This document shows positions 24,097 to 31,868 of a stretch of DNA of 41,164 nt, one piece after another. Each line of letters opens with the position of its first letter. Position 1 is the stretch's first letter. The notes under the pieces were generated by a model that was not told the origin of the DNA, did not search any database, and saw only the letters and a list, made by a program, of their open reading frames with translations. The stretch comes from Phenylobacterium sp. (GTDB taxonomy: Bacteria > Pseudomonadota > Alphaproteobacteria > Caulobacterales > Caulobacteraceae). A program made the position numbers and the translations under genes. The stretch spans positions 44,884 through 86,047 of the forward strand of contig NZ_JAKRSA010000032.1 of NCBI RefSeq assembly GCF_022402485.1. The letters are read 5' to 3'.

Positions 24097-24885
24097 ATGA
24101 GCTACGCAACGATCCATTTCGAGATCGAAGACGCCGTCGCCAAGCTGACGTTCGATCGACCCGATCGCCTGAACGCTTTCACCGCCGAAATGCATGGCGA
24201 AGTCGCCGACGCCCTCGATGCTGCGGAACGCGAGGGCGCCCGTTCGGTGCTGATCACGGGATCCGGTCGAGGCTTCTGCGCCGGCCAGGACCTCAACGAT
24301 CGCGCCGTGGCCCCGGGTGGCGAGAAGGTCGATCTGGGCGCGTCGGTGGAGCGGTTCTACAATCCATTGATCACCCGGCTGACGACGTTCCCGGCGCCCG
24401 TGGTTTGCGCCGTCAATGGGGTCGCGGCCGGCGCCGGCGCCAACATCGCTTTTGCTTGCGACATCGTCCTGGCCGGTCGCAGCGCCCGTTTCATCGAGTC
24501 GTTTTCGGCGATCGGTCTCATCCCGGACTCGGGTGGGACCTGGCATCTGCCGCGCCTGGCCGGCCTGCCGAGAGCCATGGGCATGGCGCTTACGGGGGAG
24601 CCCATCGACGCGGAACGTGCGGCCCAGTGGGGCCTCATCTGGAAATGCGTTGAGGACGATGAACTTGCGAGCGAAGCGCTCGCTCTGGCCACCAAATTCG
24701 CTCAAGGCCCCACACAAGGCTTGGCCGCCACCAAACGCGCCATCCGAGGCGCTATGCTTCGCTCGCTGGAAGAGCAGCTCGAGCGCGAGCGGGACCTGAT
24801 GCGGACGTTGGGACAGACCAACGACTACGGCGAGGGCGTCGCTGCCTTCCTCGACAAGCGTCGGCCCCGGTTCACCGGTCACTAG
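24097..24885 (+). CDS. paaG: 2-(1,2-epoxy-1,2-dihydrophenyl)acetyl-CoA isomerase PaaG
   Basis: A 262-residue crotonase-fold enzyme that converts the ring epoxide into oxepin-CoA. Oxyanion-hole segments are GRGFCAGQDL (57-66) and NGVAAGAGANIAFA (107-120). IGLIPDSGGTW (139-149) carries Asp144, the position of the catalytic aspartate in PaaG. AGGGAGG lies just before the ATG. First gene of the rightward operon, 31 bases before paaZ. Other crotonases (PaaF-like) are possible, but the PDSGGTW motif and position favour PaaG. Confidence 0.9.
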   Translation: MSYATIHFEIEDAVAKLTFDRPDRLNAFTAEMHGEVADALDAAEREGARSVLITGSGRGFCAGQDLNDRAVAPGGEKVDLGASVERFYNPLITRLTTFPAPVVCAVNGVAAGAGANIAFACDIVLAGRSARFIESFSAIGLIPDSGGTWHLPRLAGLPRAMGMALTGEPIDAERAAQWGLIWKCVEDDELASEALALATKFAQGPTQGLAATKRAIRGAMLRSLEEQLERERDLMRTLGQTNDYGEGVAAFLDKRRPRFTGH

Positions 24886-24916
24886 GCCGTCTTCCTCGTC
24901 AGTCTGGAGAACTCGA

Positions 24917-26947
24917 ATGGCCGTCCGCGCGGTGGAAAGCTTCATCCGAAATCATTGGGTCTCGCCCGGTCGCAACGCCGAGGTCGTGCTCAGCGCCATC
25001 GACGGCTCGGCCGTCGCGGAAACGAGTAGCGAGGGTCTCGATTTCGCGGAGTCTCTAGCCTACGCACGCAGTGTGGGCGGGCCGGCTTTGCGGGCCATGA
25101 CGTTCCACGAGCGTGCAGGTCTGCTCAAGGGGCTCGCGCAAGCCATCATGGCGCGCAAAGAAGAGCTCTACGACATTGCCGCGTCGACCGGTGGAACGCG
25201 CGCCGACAACTGGATCGATATCGAGGGCGGCGCCGGAACACTGTTTTCGTACGCCTCGAAGGGACGCCGAGAGCTGCCGAACGCGCGCATCCTGTTGGAT
25301 GGCGAGGCTGAAATCCTTGGCAAGACCGGCACCTTCATCGGCCAGCACGTCTATACGTCTCTGCAAGGCGTCGCCGTTCTGATCAACGCCTACAACTTCC
25401 CGATCTGGGGTATGTTGGAGAAGCTGGGACCGTGCCTGCTGGCCGGTGTGCCGGCGATCGTCAAGCCGGCGGAGGTGACCGGCTATGTCGCCGAGGCGGC
25501 CTTCCGCATCATGATCGAGAGCGGCCTTCTGCCCGAAGGCGCGCTCCAGCTGATCTCGGGCCAGGCCGGCGATCTCCTGGACCATCTCGGCGGTCAGGAT
25601 GTCGTCGCCTTCACAGGGTCGGCGGCCACGGCGCAGAAGCTCCAGGCCCATCCCGTCATCGCGCGTGAAGGAGTGCGGCTCACGGCCGAGCGGGACTCGC
25701 TCAATGCCTCGATCCTGGGGCCGGATGCGGCGCCCGGGACGCCAGAGTTCGATCTCTTCATCAAGGAGGTCGCCAAGGAAATGACGGTCAAGGCGGGGCA
25801 AAAGTGCACCGCCATTCGCCGCGCGTTGGCGCCGGCGTCGGTCCTCGACGCGGTTCAGGATGCGCTGATCGCCCGGCTGTCGTCGGTCAAGGTGGGAGAT
25901 CCGCGCCTCGAGGGCGTGCGCATGGGTGCGCTTGTCAGTCGCAAGCAGCGCGACGATGTCGCCGCGAGGGTGCAGCGCCTGGCTACGCGCGCACAAATCG
26001 TCTTCGGCGACCTGAGCGGCGGCGCAGTCGAGGGGATAGGGTTGGAAGGCGGTGCCTTCATCACGCCGGTCTTGCTGCGGAGCGACGATCCTTGGGCTCA
26101 TGCCGATCTCCACGATGTGGAGGCATTCGGCCCCGTCGCGACCGTGATGCCCTATCGGGATCTCGACGATGCGATCGCGCTGGCCAACCATGGTCGTGGC
26201 AGCTTGGCCATGTCGGTGTTCACCAAGGACGCCGATACCGCGCGGGAGGTTGTGCTCGGCGCGGGGTCCCACCACGGGCGCACCGTGTTCATCGACCGCG
26301 ACAGCGCCAGCGAGTCTACTGGCCACGGCTCCCCATTGCCTGTCCTGGTCCACGGCGGACCGGGCCGCGCAGGCGGCGGCGAGGAGCTGGGTGGCGTCCG
26401 CGGTGTGAAGCACTTCATGCAGCGTAGCGCACTGCAAGGTTCGCCGGACCTGTTGAGCGCCGTCCTTGGGGAGCAAATGCCTGGCTCACGCCTCGTGGAA
26501 GGCGATCGCCACCCCTTCAGGCTGCGGTTCGGCGAGCTGGAACCCGGCTACAGCCTGAAGACCGCGAGCCGAGAAGTGACCCTCGATGATATCGAGCACT
26601 TCGCGCACTTCACCGGCGACACCTTTTACGCCCACATGGACGAAGAGGCGGCCAAGGCGAGTCCGATTTTCGGCGGGCGGGTCGCGCACGGCTATCTGAT
26701 CCTATCCTTCGCCGCCGGCCTCTTCGTCGACCCTGCGCCCGGGCCCGTTCTGGCCAACTACGGGCTGGAAGGTCTGCGGTTCATCAAACCGCTGAAGCCG
26801 GGTCAGAGCATGCGAGCCGTCTTGAGCGTGAAGTCGAAGTCGCTCAAAACCCCTGACATGGGCGAGGTCCGCTGGCGCGTCGACGTGTTCAATCAGGACG
26901 ACGAGCTGATTGCGGTCTACGACCTCCTGACCATGAGCGCGGTCTAG
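24917..26947 (+). CDS. paaZ: Bifunctional oxepin-CoA hydrolase / semialdehyde dehydrogenase PaaZ
   Basis: A 676-residue fusion that opens the oxepin ring and oxidises the resulting aldehyde. The N-terminal aldehyde dehydrogenase (1-about 515) has Glu258 (TAERDSLN) and nucleophile Cys297 (GQKCTAIRR). The C-terminal MaoC-type hydratase (about 535-676) has Asp568 and His573 in GDTFYAH. These are the positions expected from the E. coli enzyme with a small offset. Both active sites therefore look intact. ATG 24917 is 31 bases after paaG and the stop is 13 bases before paaK. Confidence 0.95.
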   Translation: MAVRAVESFIRNHWVSPGRNAEVVLSAIDGSAVAETSSEGLDFAESLAYARSVGGPALRAMTFHERAGLLKGLAQAIMARKEELYDIAASTGGTRADNWIDIEGGAGTLFSYASKGRRELPNARILLDGEAEILGKTGTFIGQHVYTSLQGVAVLINAYNFPIWGMLEKLGPCLLAGVPAIVKPAEVTGYVAEAAFRIMIESGLLPEGALQLISGQAGDLLDHLGGQDVVAFTGSAATAQKLQAHPVIAREGVRLTAERDSLNASILGPDAAPGTPEFDLFIKEVAKEMTVKAGQKCTAIRRALAPASVLDAVQDALIARLSSVKVGDPRLEGVRMGALVSRKQRDDVAARVQRLATRAQIVFGDLSGGAVEGIGLEGGAFITPVLLRSDDPWAHADLHDVEAFGPVATVMPYRDLDDAIALANHGRGSLAMSVFTKDADTAREVVLGAGSHHGRTVFIDRDSASESTGHGSPLPVLVHGGPGRAGGGEELGGVRGVKHFMQRSALQGSPDLLSAVLGEQMPGSRLVEGDRHPFRLRFGELEPGYSLKTASREVTLDDIEHFAHFTGDTFYAHMDEEAAKASPIFGGRVAHGYLILSFAAGLFVDPAPGPVLANYGLEGLRFIKPLKPGQSMRAVLSVKSKSLKTPDMGEVRWRVDVFNQDDELIAVYDLLTMSAV

Positions 26948-26960
26948 TCGGACGTCGGCG

Positions 26961-28250
26961 GTGGAGGTCTATGACGCAATCGAGCGCGCCACGGTCGCGG
27001 ACCTGAGAAGGCTTCAGCTGGAGCGTATGCAGGCGAGCTTCGCGGCCGCCTATGCAGGTTGCTCGCGGTATCGCGCTAAGTTCGACGCGGCCGGGGTGAA
27101 GCCCTCGGACCTCAAGAGCCTCGACGACCTTCGGCGGTTTCCGTTCACGACCAAGGCCGATCTGCGCGAGGCCTATCCGCTCGACCTCTGTGCGGTGCCG
27201 AAAGAGACGTTGGCGCGAATCCACGCTTCGTCAGGGACGACCGGGCAGCCGACGGTCGTCGCCTACACGCGGGGCGACGTCGCGACCTGGAGCGACGTGG
27301 TCGCGCGGTGCTTGCATGCAGCGGGCGCGCGACCCGGCATGAAGGCGCATATTGCCTACGGGTATGGCCTATTCACAGGCGGCCTCGGCGCCCACTACGG
27401 CGCCGAGGCGCTTGGCTGCACCGTCATCCCGGTCTCGGGCGGCCAGACGGAGCGTCAAGTCAGATTGATCGAAGATCTCCGCCCCGAGATCATCATGGTG
27501 ACGCCCAGCTACATGCTCGCGATCCTCGACGAGTATCGCCGGCAGGGGCTCGACCAACGTCAGTCGTCGCTGCGCATCGGCCTGTTCGGGGCCGAACCGT
27601 GGTCGGAGGGCATGCGGTCGGAGATCGAGACCGCTTTCGGCCTGCAGGCCTTCGACATCTACGGCCTGTCGGAGGTCATCGGGCCAGGCGTCGCCCAGGA
27701 GTGTGCTGACGCCCCCGGCGAGCTGACGATCTGGGAAGATCACTTCTATCCGGAGATCATCGACCCGGAGACCGGTGAGCCGCTGCCCGAGGGGGCGGCC
27801 GGTGAGCTCGTTTTCACCAGCCTGACCAAGCAAGCCATGCCGATCGTGCGGTACCGGACGCGCGACCTCACCAAGTTGCTGCCGGCCATCGGCCGCCCCA
27901 TGCGGCGGATGGCCCGGGTCGGCGCGCGAAGCGACGACATGCTGATCATCCGAGGCGTGAACCTCTTCCCCTCGCAGATCGAAGAACTGCTCTTCGGCTA
28001 CTCGGCGCTCGCCCCGCACTACGAGGTAGAATTGCGCCGACAGGGGCGGCTCGACCAGGTCAGAATTCGCGTCGAGAGCCGTCCGGCGGCGAACCCGCGC
28101 TTGGCCGCGGAGCAAGCGAACGACCTGGAACGTCTGATCAAGTCGACCATCGGAGTAAGCGTCGGAGTTCAGCTCGGATCGGCAGGCTCCGTGATGCGCT
28201 CGCAGGGCAAGGCGGTCCGGGTCGTCGACCGCCGCGCAGAACCATCTTGA
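26961..28250 (+). CDS. paaK: Phenylacetate-CoA ligase PaaK
   Basis: A 429-residue AMP-forming ligase that activates phenylacetate in the first step of the pathway. The P-loop-like motif SSGTTGQP is at residues 90-97. GLFGAEPWSEGMRSEIE, YGLSEVIGPGV, YRTRDLT and the hinge region GRSDDM-like GARSDDMLIIRGVN follow in the family order. The start is GTG 26961, 13 bases after paaZ; the ribosome-binding site is weak, which suggests coupling to paaZ. Length is normal. Confidence 0.94.
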   Translation: MEVYDAIERATVADLRRLQLERMQASFAAAYAGCSRYRAKFDAAGVKPSDLKSLDDLRRFPFTTKADLREAYPLDLCAVPKETLARIHASSGTTGQPTVVAYTRGDVATWSDVVARCLHAAGARPGMKAHIAYGYGLFTGGLGAHYGAEALGCTVIPVSGGQTERQVRLIEDLRPEIIMVTPSYMLAILDEYRRQGLDQRQSSLRIGLFGAEPWSEGMRSEIETAFGLQAFDIYGLSEVIGPGVAQECADAPGELTIWEDHFYPEIIDPETGEPLPEGAAGELVFTSLTKQAMPIVRYRTRDLTKLLPAIGRPMRRMARVGARSDDMLIIRGVNLFPSQIEELLFGYSALAPHYEVELRRQGRLDQVRIRVESRPAANPRLAAEQANDLERLIKSTIGVSVGVQLGSAGSVMRSQGKAVRVVDRRAEPS

Positions 28251-28261
28251 AGGAGAGACCG

Positions 28262-28561
28262 ATGAAGAAGCTGATCGCCCTTTACAAGGTGCCTAAAGAC
28301 CCCGAGGCCTTCATGGAACGCTATCGGTCAGGCCATCTGCCCCTGGTCGACAAGATCCCGAACCTGATTAGGACCGAACTGACCCTGATCGACCGAACCT
28401 TGATGGGCGAGCCCGGAAACTACCTGCTCGCCGAAATGTACTTCGAAAATGATGCGTTCAAGGACGCGATGCAAAGTCCGGAAAACGCCGCCGCCGGGGG
28501 CGACCTCGCGAAGTTTGCTGGCGGCCTCGTAACGATTATGATCGGCTCGATCGTCCCCTAA
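28262..28561 (+). CDS. EthD family protein
   Basis: A 99-residue dimeric alpha/beta-barrel protein of the EthD group. MKKLIALYKVPKDPEAFMER followed by YRSGHLPLVDKIPNL carries the family pattern of a Tyr, then H-x-P-L near residue 26. The ATG at 28262 has AAGGAG upstream and overlaps nothing; paaK ends 11 bases before. EthD relatives are sometimes linked to oxidative degradation but their activity is poorly defined. Here it is the last gene of paaG-paaZ-paaK and probably an accessory to ring cleavage or detoxification. That is inference. Confidence 0.85.
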   Translation: MKKLIALYKVPKDPEAFMERYRSGHLPLVDKIPNLIRTELTLIDRTLMGEPGNYLLAEMYFENDAFKDAMQSPENAAAGGDLAKFAGGLVTIMIGSIVP

Positions 28562-28647
28562 AGTCCACAGGGTTGCCAGCAAGAATGGTACGTGCGGCCT
28601 CCGTGACGCGCAGTCCGACACTTCTGGCGCTATCAACTCCCCGACTC

Positions 28648-28680
28648 GGCCCACCAAACGAGGTGGGCCTCTTTTTCTTG
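28648..28680 (+). terminator. Rho-independent terminator of the paaG-ethD operon
   Basis: The perfect 8-bp stem GGCCCACC (28648-28655) / GGTGGGCC (28662-28669) has a 6-base loop and is followed by TCTTTTTCTT. It lies 87 bases after the ethD stop. The rest of the gap 28562-28826 shows no gene. Confidence 0.85.
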
Positions 28681-28826
28681 GCTCGTCTGCAAGCTACGTT
28701 GAGCGTAGATCGCGAACAAAAGTGCAACATGCGCGGTTGTTGACGAGCACTTGCGAGGTAACTCCGCAGGCTCAATGCCGGTCATGTCTAGATACATCGT
28801 TCCTAAGACACTTTATCAGAATTCAT

Positions 28827-29315
28827 CTATTTTGGGATTGATGTAACCACTGGAATGGCTGTGCTGTACTTTACCATTTCTAGCGCGAAATGTGATGACG
28901 CGGCAGCGACGGACGGGTGTGTCAATAACTTCTGCATCAGGAAGGCGTTGTATCCTTGCACGTCTTCCGCGACGACCCGCAGTAGATAGTCCCAATCGCC
29001 TGACATCGAGAAAACTTCGACGATCTCCGGCTGCCTCTGCACGTATGTTTCGAAGGGCAGACGCACGGTCGGATCATGGCTCTTCATTCGCACGTTGCAG
29101 AGCACGTTCACGCTGCGCCCAAGCCGTGCAGGGTCAACAAGGCGGACCGTTTTTTTGAAATAGCCTGCCGCTTCCATCGCTTTGATCCGGCGCCAGCAAG
29201 AGGCGCTCGATGCACCTACTCTGTCTGCCAATTCGACGACACTGATGGTTGCGTCTTCTTGCAGTAGTCTCAGGATTCGCAGGGCGATCTGGTCGAGCTC
29301 GATATCAGATTTCAC
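28827..29315 (-). CDS. Lrp/AsnC family transcriptional regulator
   Basis: A 162-residue regulator. The N-terminal winged helix-turn-helix (about 6-60; LDQIALRILRLLQEDATISV, ELADRVGASSASCWRRIKAM) is followed by the RAM/AsnC ligand domain (about 75-155; PEIVEVFSMSGDWDYLLRVV). It is divergent from the aminotransferase gene, a usual arrangement for an Lrp-type activator or repressor that senses an amino acid. A TTCAGC-TAGT-GCTGAA inverted repeat lies 26 bases upstream of its start. Lower G+C than the paa genes. Confidence 0.92.
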   Translation of the reverse strand: MKSDIELDQIALRILRLLQEDATISVVELADRVGASSASCWRRIKAMEAAGYFKKTVRLVDPARLGRSVNVLCNVRMKSHDPTVRLPFETYVQRQPEIVEVFSMSGDWDYLLRVVAEDVQGYNAFLMQKLLTHPSVAAASSHFALEMVKYSTAIPVVTSIPK

Positions 29316-29341
29316 AGGTCGAGTGTACGCCGAAATCCCAT

Positions 29342-29357
29342 TTCAGCTAGTGCTGAA
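29342..29357. promoter_or_regulatory. Inverted repeat between lrp-like and aminotransferase genes
   Basis: The perfect 6-bp arms TTCAGC and GCTGAA around TAGT lie in the divergent promoter region, and are a candidate Lrp-type site. Size and spacing resemble Lrp boxes, but this is inference. Confidence 0.4.
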
Positions 29358-29507
29358 TCGCTTGTCACTTTGAAACGAGGTATCGGGGCCTCTGTGCGAT
29401 CCTTCAATCATGACGAAGGCAACCGAAGCTGTCCCGGCAACCGGCTATCCCGGACGGGAAAACTCGCATCACAGTTATGGCCACGATGTCAGGCAATCGG
29501 CGTTCGC

Positions 29508-30707
29508 ATGACCGAAGCACGAAGCCACTCATCGGGTACAATTTTTGACAGTTTGGTGCCGCAGCCGCCGGATGCTGTTCTGGCCCTAATCGGACAGTTC
29601 CGCGAAGATACGCGAGCTGGCAAAATTGACCTAGGCGTAGGCGTATACCGCAACGCTCAAGGCCGAACGCCAGTTTTTGAAGCCGTTAAGGCAGCTGAAC
29701 GGGCCTTACTCGAGACGCAGGAAACCAAAGCCTATCTGGGACCGGAAGGGGATTTGGCTTTCCTCGAGGCGCTCGAACCGATCATTTTCGGAGGCGCAGT
29801 TTCTAGCGGTGACTTGATTTCCGTGCAAACGCCAGGCGGCACTGGCGCGCTTCGCTTGGCAGCTGAGCTGGCTGCATCTGGCAAGGTCGGCGCAAGAGTG
29901 TGGATCGGCACCCCTAGTTGGCCGAACCATGAGCAGATCTTTGCGAACGCCGGTTTGCGGATCTCCAGTTTTCCATACTTCGACCAGCGCACACAGACGA
30001 TCCAGTTCGAGGCTGTACGCAAAGCCTTGCGCGACGCAGAGCCAGGTGACTTGTTCTTGCTGCACGGCTGTTGCCACAATCCATCCGGAGCCGATTTTGG
30101 TGAAGCCGAGTGGGCGGAAATCGCCCAACATCTCAGTGCGCGGGGGATCGTGCCCCTGATTGATCTGGCCTATCAGGGCCTTGGAAACGGCCTAGAGCGC
30201 GATGTAGCGGGCCTGCAAGAAGTGATCGCAAACGTCGATACCGCGATCGTCGCCTATTCGCTGGATAAGAATTTCGGCCTCTATCGCGAGCGCACAGGCG
30301 CCCTCTACGTGAAGGTGAATGGGCGGTACGCTGAGGCAGTGAAGAGCAACATTCTGAAAGCTGCGCGTTGCGCCTGGTCGATGCCGCCGGATCACGGTGC
30401 TGCGGCAGTTCGCCTGATCCTCGAGGATGCGCAACTCAAGTCGCACTGGCGTCGTGAACTCGACCTTCAGCGCGCGAGACTCTTCGACATCCGGGACGCG
30501 CTTGCGGATGCCGATGAGCGGCTCGCACCGATCAGGCGCCAGCATGGCCTATTCTCGCTACTGGCCATCGACAGCGAGGGAGTGGAAGCCCTGCGCCGCG
30601 ATCACGCGATCTATATGGCGCGGAACGGGCGCATTAATGTTGCCGGACTGACTATGGACACTATCCCGGCTTTCGTAAGAGCTCTGGACACCGTTCTCCC
30701 CCGATAA
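29508..30707 (+). CDS. Aspartate/aromatic-amino-acid aminotransferase (class I, TyrB/AspC type)
   Basis: A 399-residue PLP enzyme that moves an amino group between an amino acid and 2-oxoglutarate. Family marks: DLGVGVYRNAQGRTPV, KAYLGPEGDLAFLEAL, QTPGGTGALRLAAEL, HGCCHNPSGAD, DLAYQGLGNG, and KNFGLYRERTGAL around the PLP lysine Lys254. The residue before the lysine is Asp253 where a serine is usual. The frame is open 46 codons upstream, but ATG 29508 starts the homology. Divergent from the Lrp gene. Substrates may include phenylalanine and tyrosine; neighbours hint at this but do not prove it. Confidence 0.9.
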   Translation: MTEARSHSSGTIFDSLVPQPPDAVLALIGQFREDTRAGKIDLGVGVYRNAQGRTPVFEAVKAAERALLETQETKAYLGPEGDLAFLEALEPIIFGGAVSSGDLISVQTPGGTGALRLAAELAASGKVGARVWIGTPSWPNHEQIFANAGLRISSFPYFDQRTQTIQFEAVRKALRDAEPGDLFLLHGCCHNPSGADFGEAEWAEIAQHLSARGIVPLIDLAYQGLGNGLERDVAGLQEVIANVDTAIVAYSLDKNFGLYRERTGALYVKVNGRYAEAVKSNILKAARCAWSMPPDHGAAAVRLILEDAQLKSHWRRELDLQRARLFDIRDALADADERLAPIRRQHGLFSLLAIDSEGVEALRRDHAIYMARNGRINVAGLTMDTIPAFVRALDTVLPR

Positions 30708-30898
30708 ACAGCTCAGCGCTCGTGACATCGATACATTAAGCGGCGATGGCTAAAGGCCCAAAGGCTGGCCAAATCCCTTCCCCGGACAGCCGATGCCCTC
30801 CTGCCAAATTTCCCGCATGCTGATAAGTTTGCTCTCTTGTTCTCGAGGCGCCGCAGTCTTCCGGTCTCTTGGCCGCACAAGCAAAAAGGGCAACACGC

Positions 30899-31825
30899 GT
30901 GACGGCGATTGGTAACGGTTACGGAATCCGCGACTGGGACGACTTGCGGCTCTTGCTGGCCTTGCACCTTGCGGGCAATTTTCAAGGGGCAGCTCGGCTG
31001 CTCAAAACCGATCAGTCCACGGTCTCACGGCGATACCATCGCTTCGAGCTTGCTCTCGGCGCGAAGATTTTCGAACGACACGGAAAAGAACTAAAGCTGA
31101 CCGAACCGGGTCGCCTCATCGTGGAGCGCGCTAAGAGCGTTGAAGACCTCGTCAAGGAACTGAACTTGAACCTGGGAGCTCTCGACGTTCTGCCGTCCGG
31201 GACTGTCAAAATTTCATGTACTGAAGGTCTCGCGTCGGTTTGGCTGACACCGCTGATGGGTAATTTTTGCGCTCAACATCCAGACATCGATATCGACATC
31301 ATCACGAGCCATGGAGAATATGAAATCATCTCCAAGGATGCCGACATAGGCATCGGCTATACGCGGCCAACCAATGTCCGCCTTGTTAGCCGTCTAGTTG
31401 GGCGCATCCCCACAGCGGTCTTCGCCTCAGCGTCTTATCTCGAAGCCCGCGAGCCAGTCGAGGACAGCGCTCAAATCCGCGGCCATGACATAATCGACTA
31501 TCATACCCACCACTTCGTTCTCGCGAGCGCCCGCTGGCTCGACGCGGTACGCGAAAACAACCACGTGCGGCTGCGAACCACATCGGCCGCGGTTTACGTT
31601 GCGGCAGTCCGTGCTGGGCTGGGGATCGGAGTTTTTCCCCGTTTTTACCGAGATATATGTCCGGACCTTGTAGAACTGCCTAGCAGCACCGTTTTCGACA
31701 ATGAGGTTTGGCTGGTCTCCCATGAGGAGACTAACCAGGCGCGACGCATTCGCTTGGTCGTTGATTGCATCGCTCGTGGGTTTGACCGTGATCGTCAGAA
31801 GTGGTTCACCAATCGGGCCGCGTAA
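30899..31825 (+). CDS. LysR family transcriptional regulator
   Basis: A 308-residue regulator. The N-terminal helix-turn-helix is at about residues 8-65 (IRDWDDLRLLLALHLAGNFQ, AARLLKTDQSTVSRRYHRFE). The LysR effector domain follows from about 85. I chose GTG 30899 because AAAAAGGG precedes it and it gives a normal N-terminus; TTG 30869 is the alternative. It lies between the aminotransferase and the convergent receptor gene and may control one of them. The recognition helix reads RYHRFE where many relatives have RIxxLE. Confidence 0.9.
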   Translation: MTAIGNGYGIRDWDDLRLLLALHLAGNFQGAARLLKTDQSTVSRRYHRFELALGAKIFERHGKELKLTEPGRLIVERAKSVEDLVKELNLNLGALDVLPSGTVKISCTEGLASVWLTPLMGNFCAQHPDIDIDIITSHGEYEIISKDADIGIGYTRPTNVRLVSRLVGRIPTAVFASASYLEAREPVEDSAQIRGHDIIDYHTHHFVLASARWLDAVRENNHVRLRTTSAAVYVAAVRAGLGIGVFPRFYRDICPDLVELPSSTVFDNEVWLVSHEETNQARRIRLVVDCIARGFDRDRQKWFTNRAA

Positions 31826-31827
31826 GC

Positions 31828-31868
31828 GGCGCACGGGCGTTTTTCGCCCGTGCGCCGTCGCCGTTTTT
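31828..31868. terminator. Hairpin terminator between convergent LysR and receptor genes
   Basis: The perfect 12-bp arms GGCGCACGGGCG (31828-31839) and CGCCCGTGCGCC (31845-31856) surround TTTTT. GTCGCCGTTTTT follows on the + strand. It ends at the stop of the receptor gene and may act in both directions. Confidence 0.75.
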
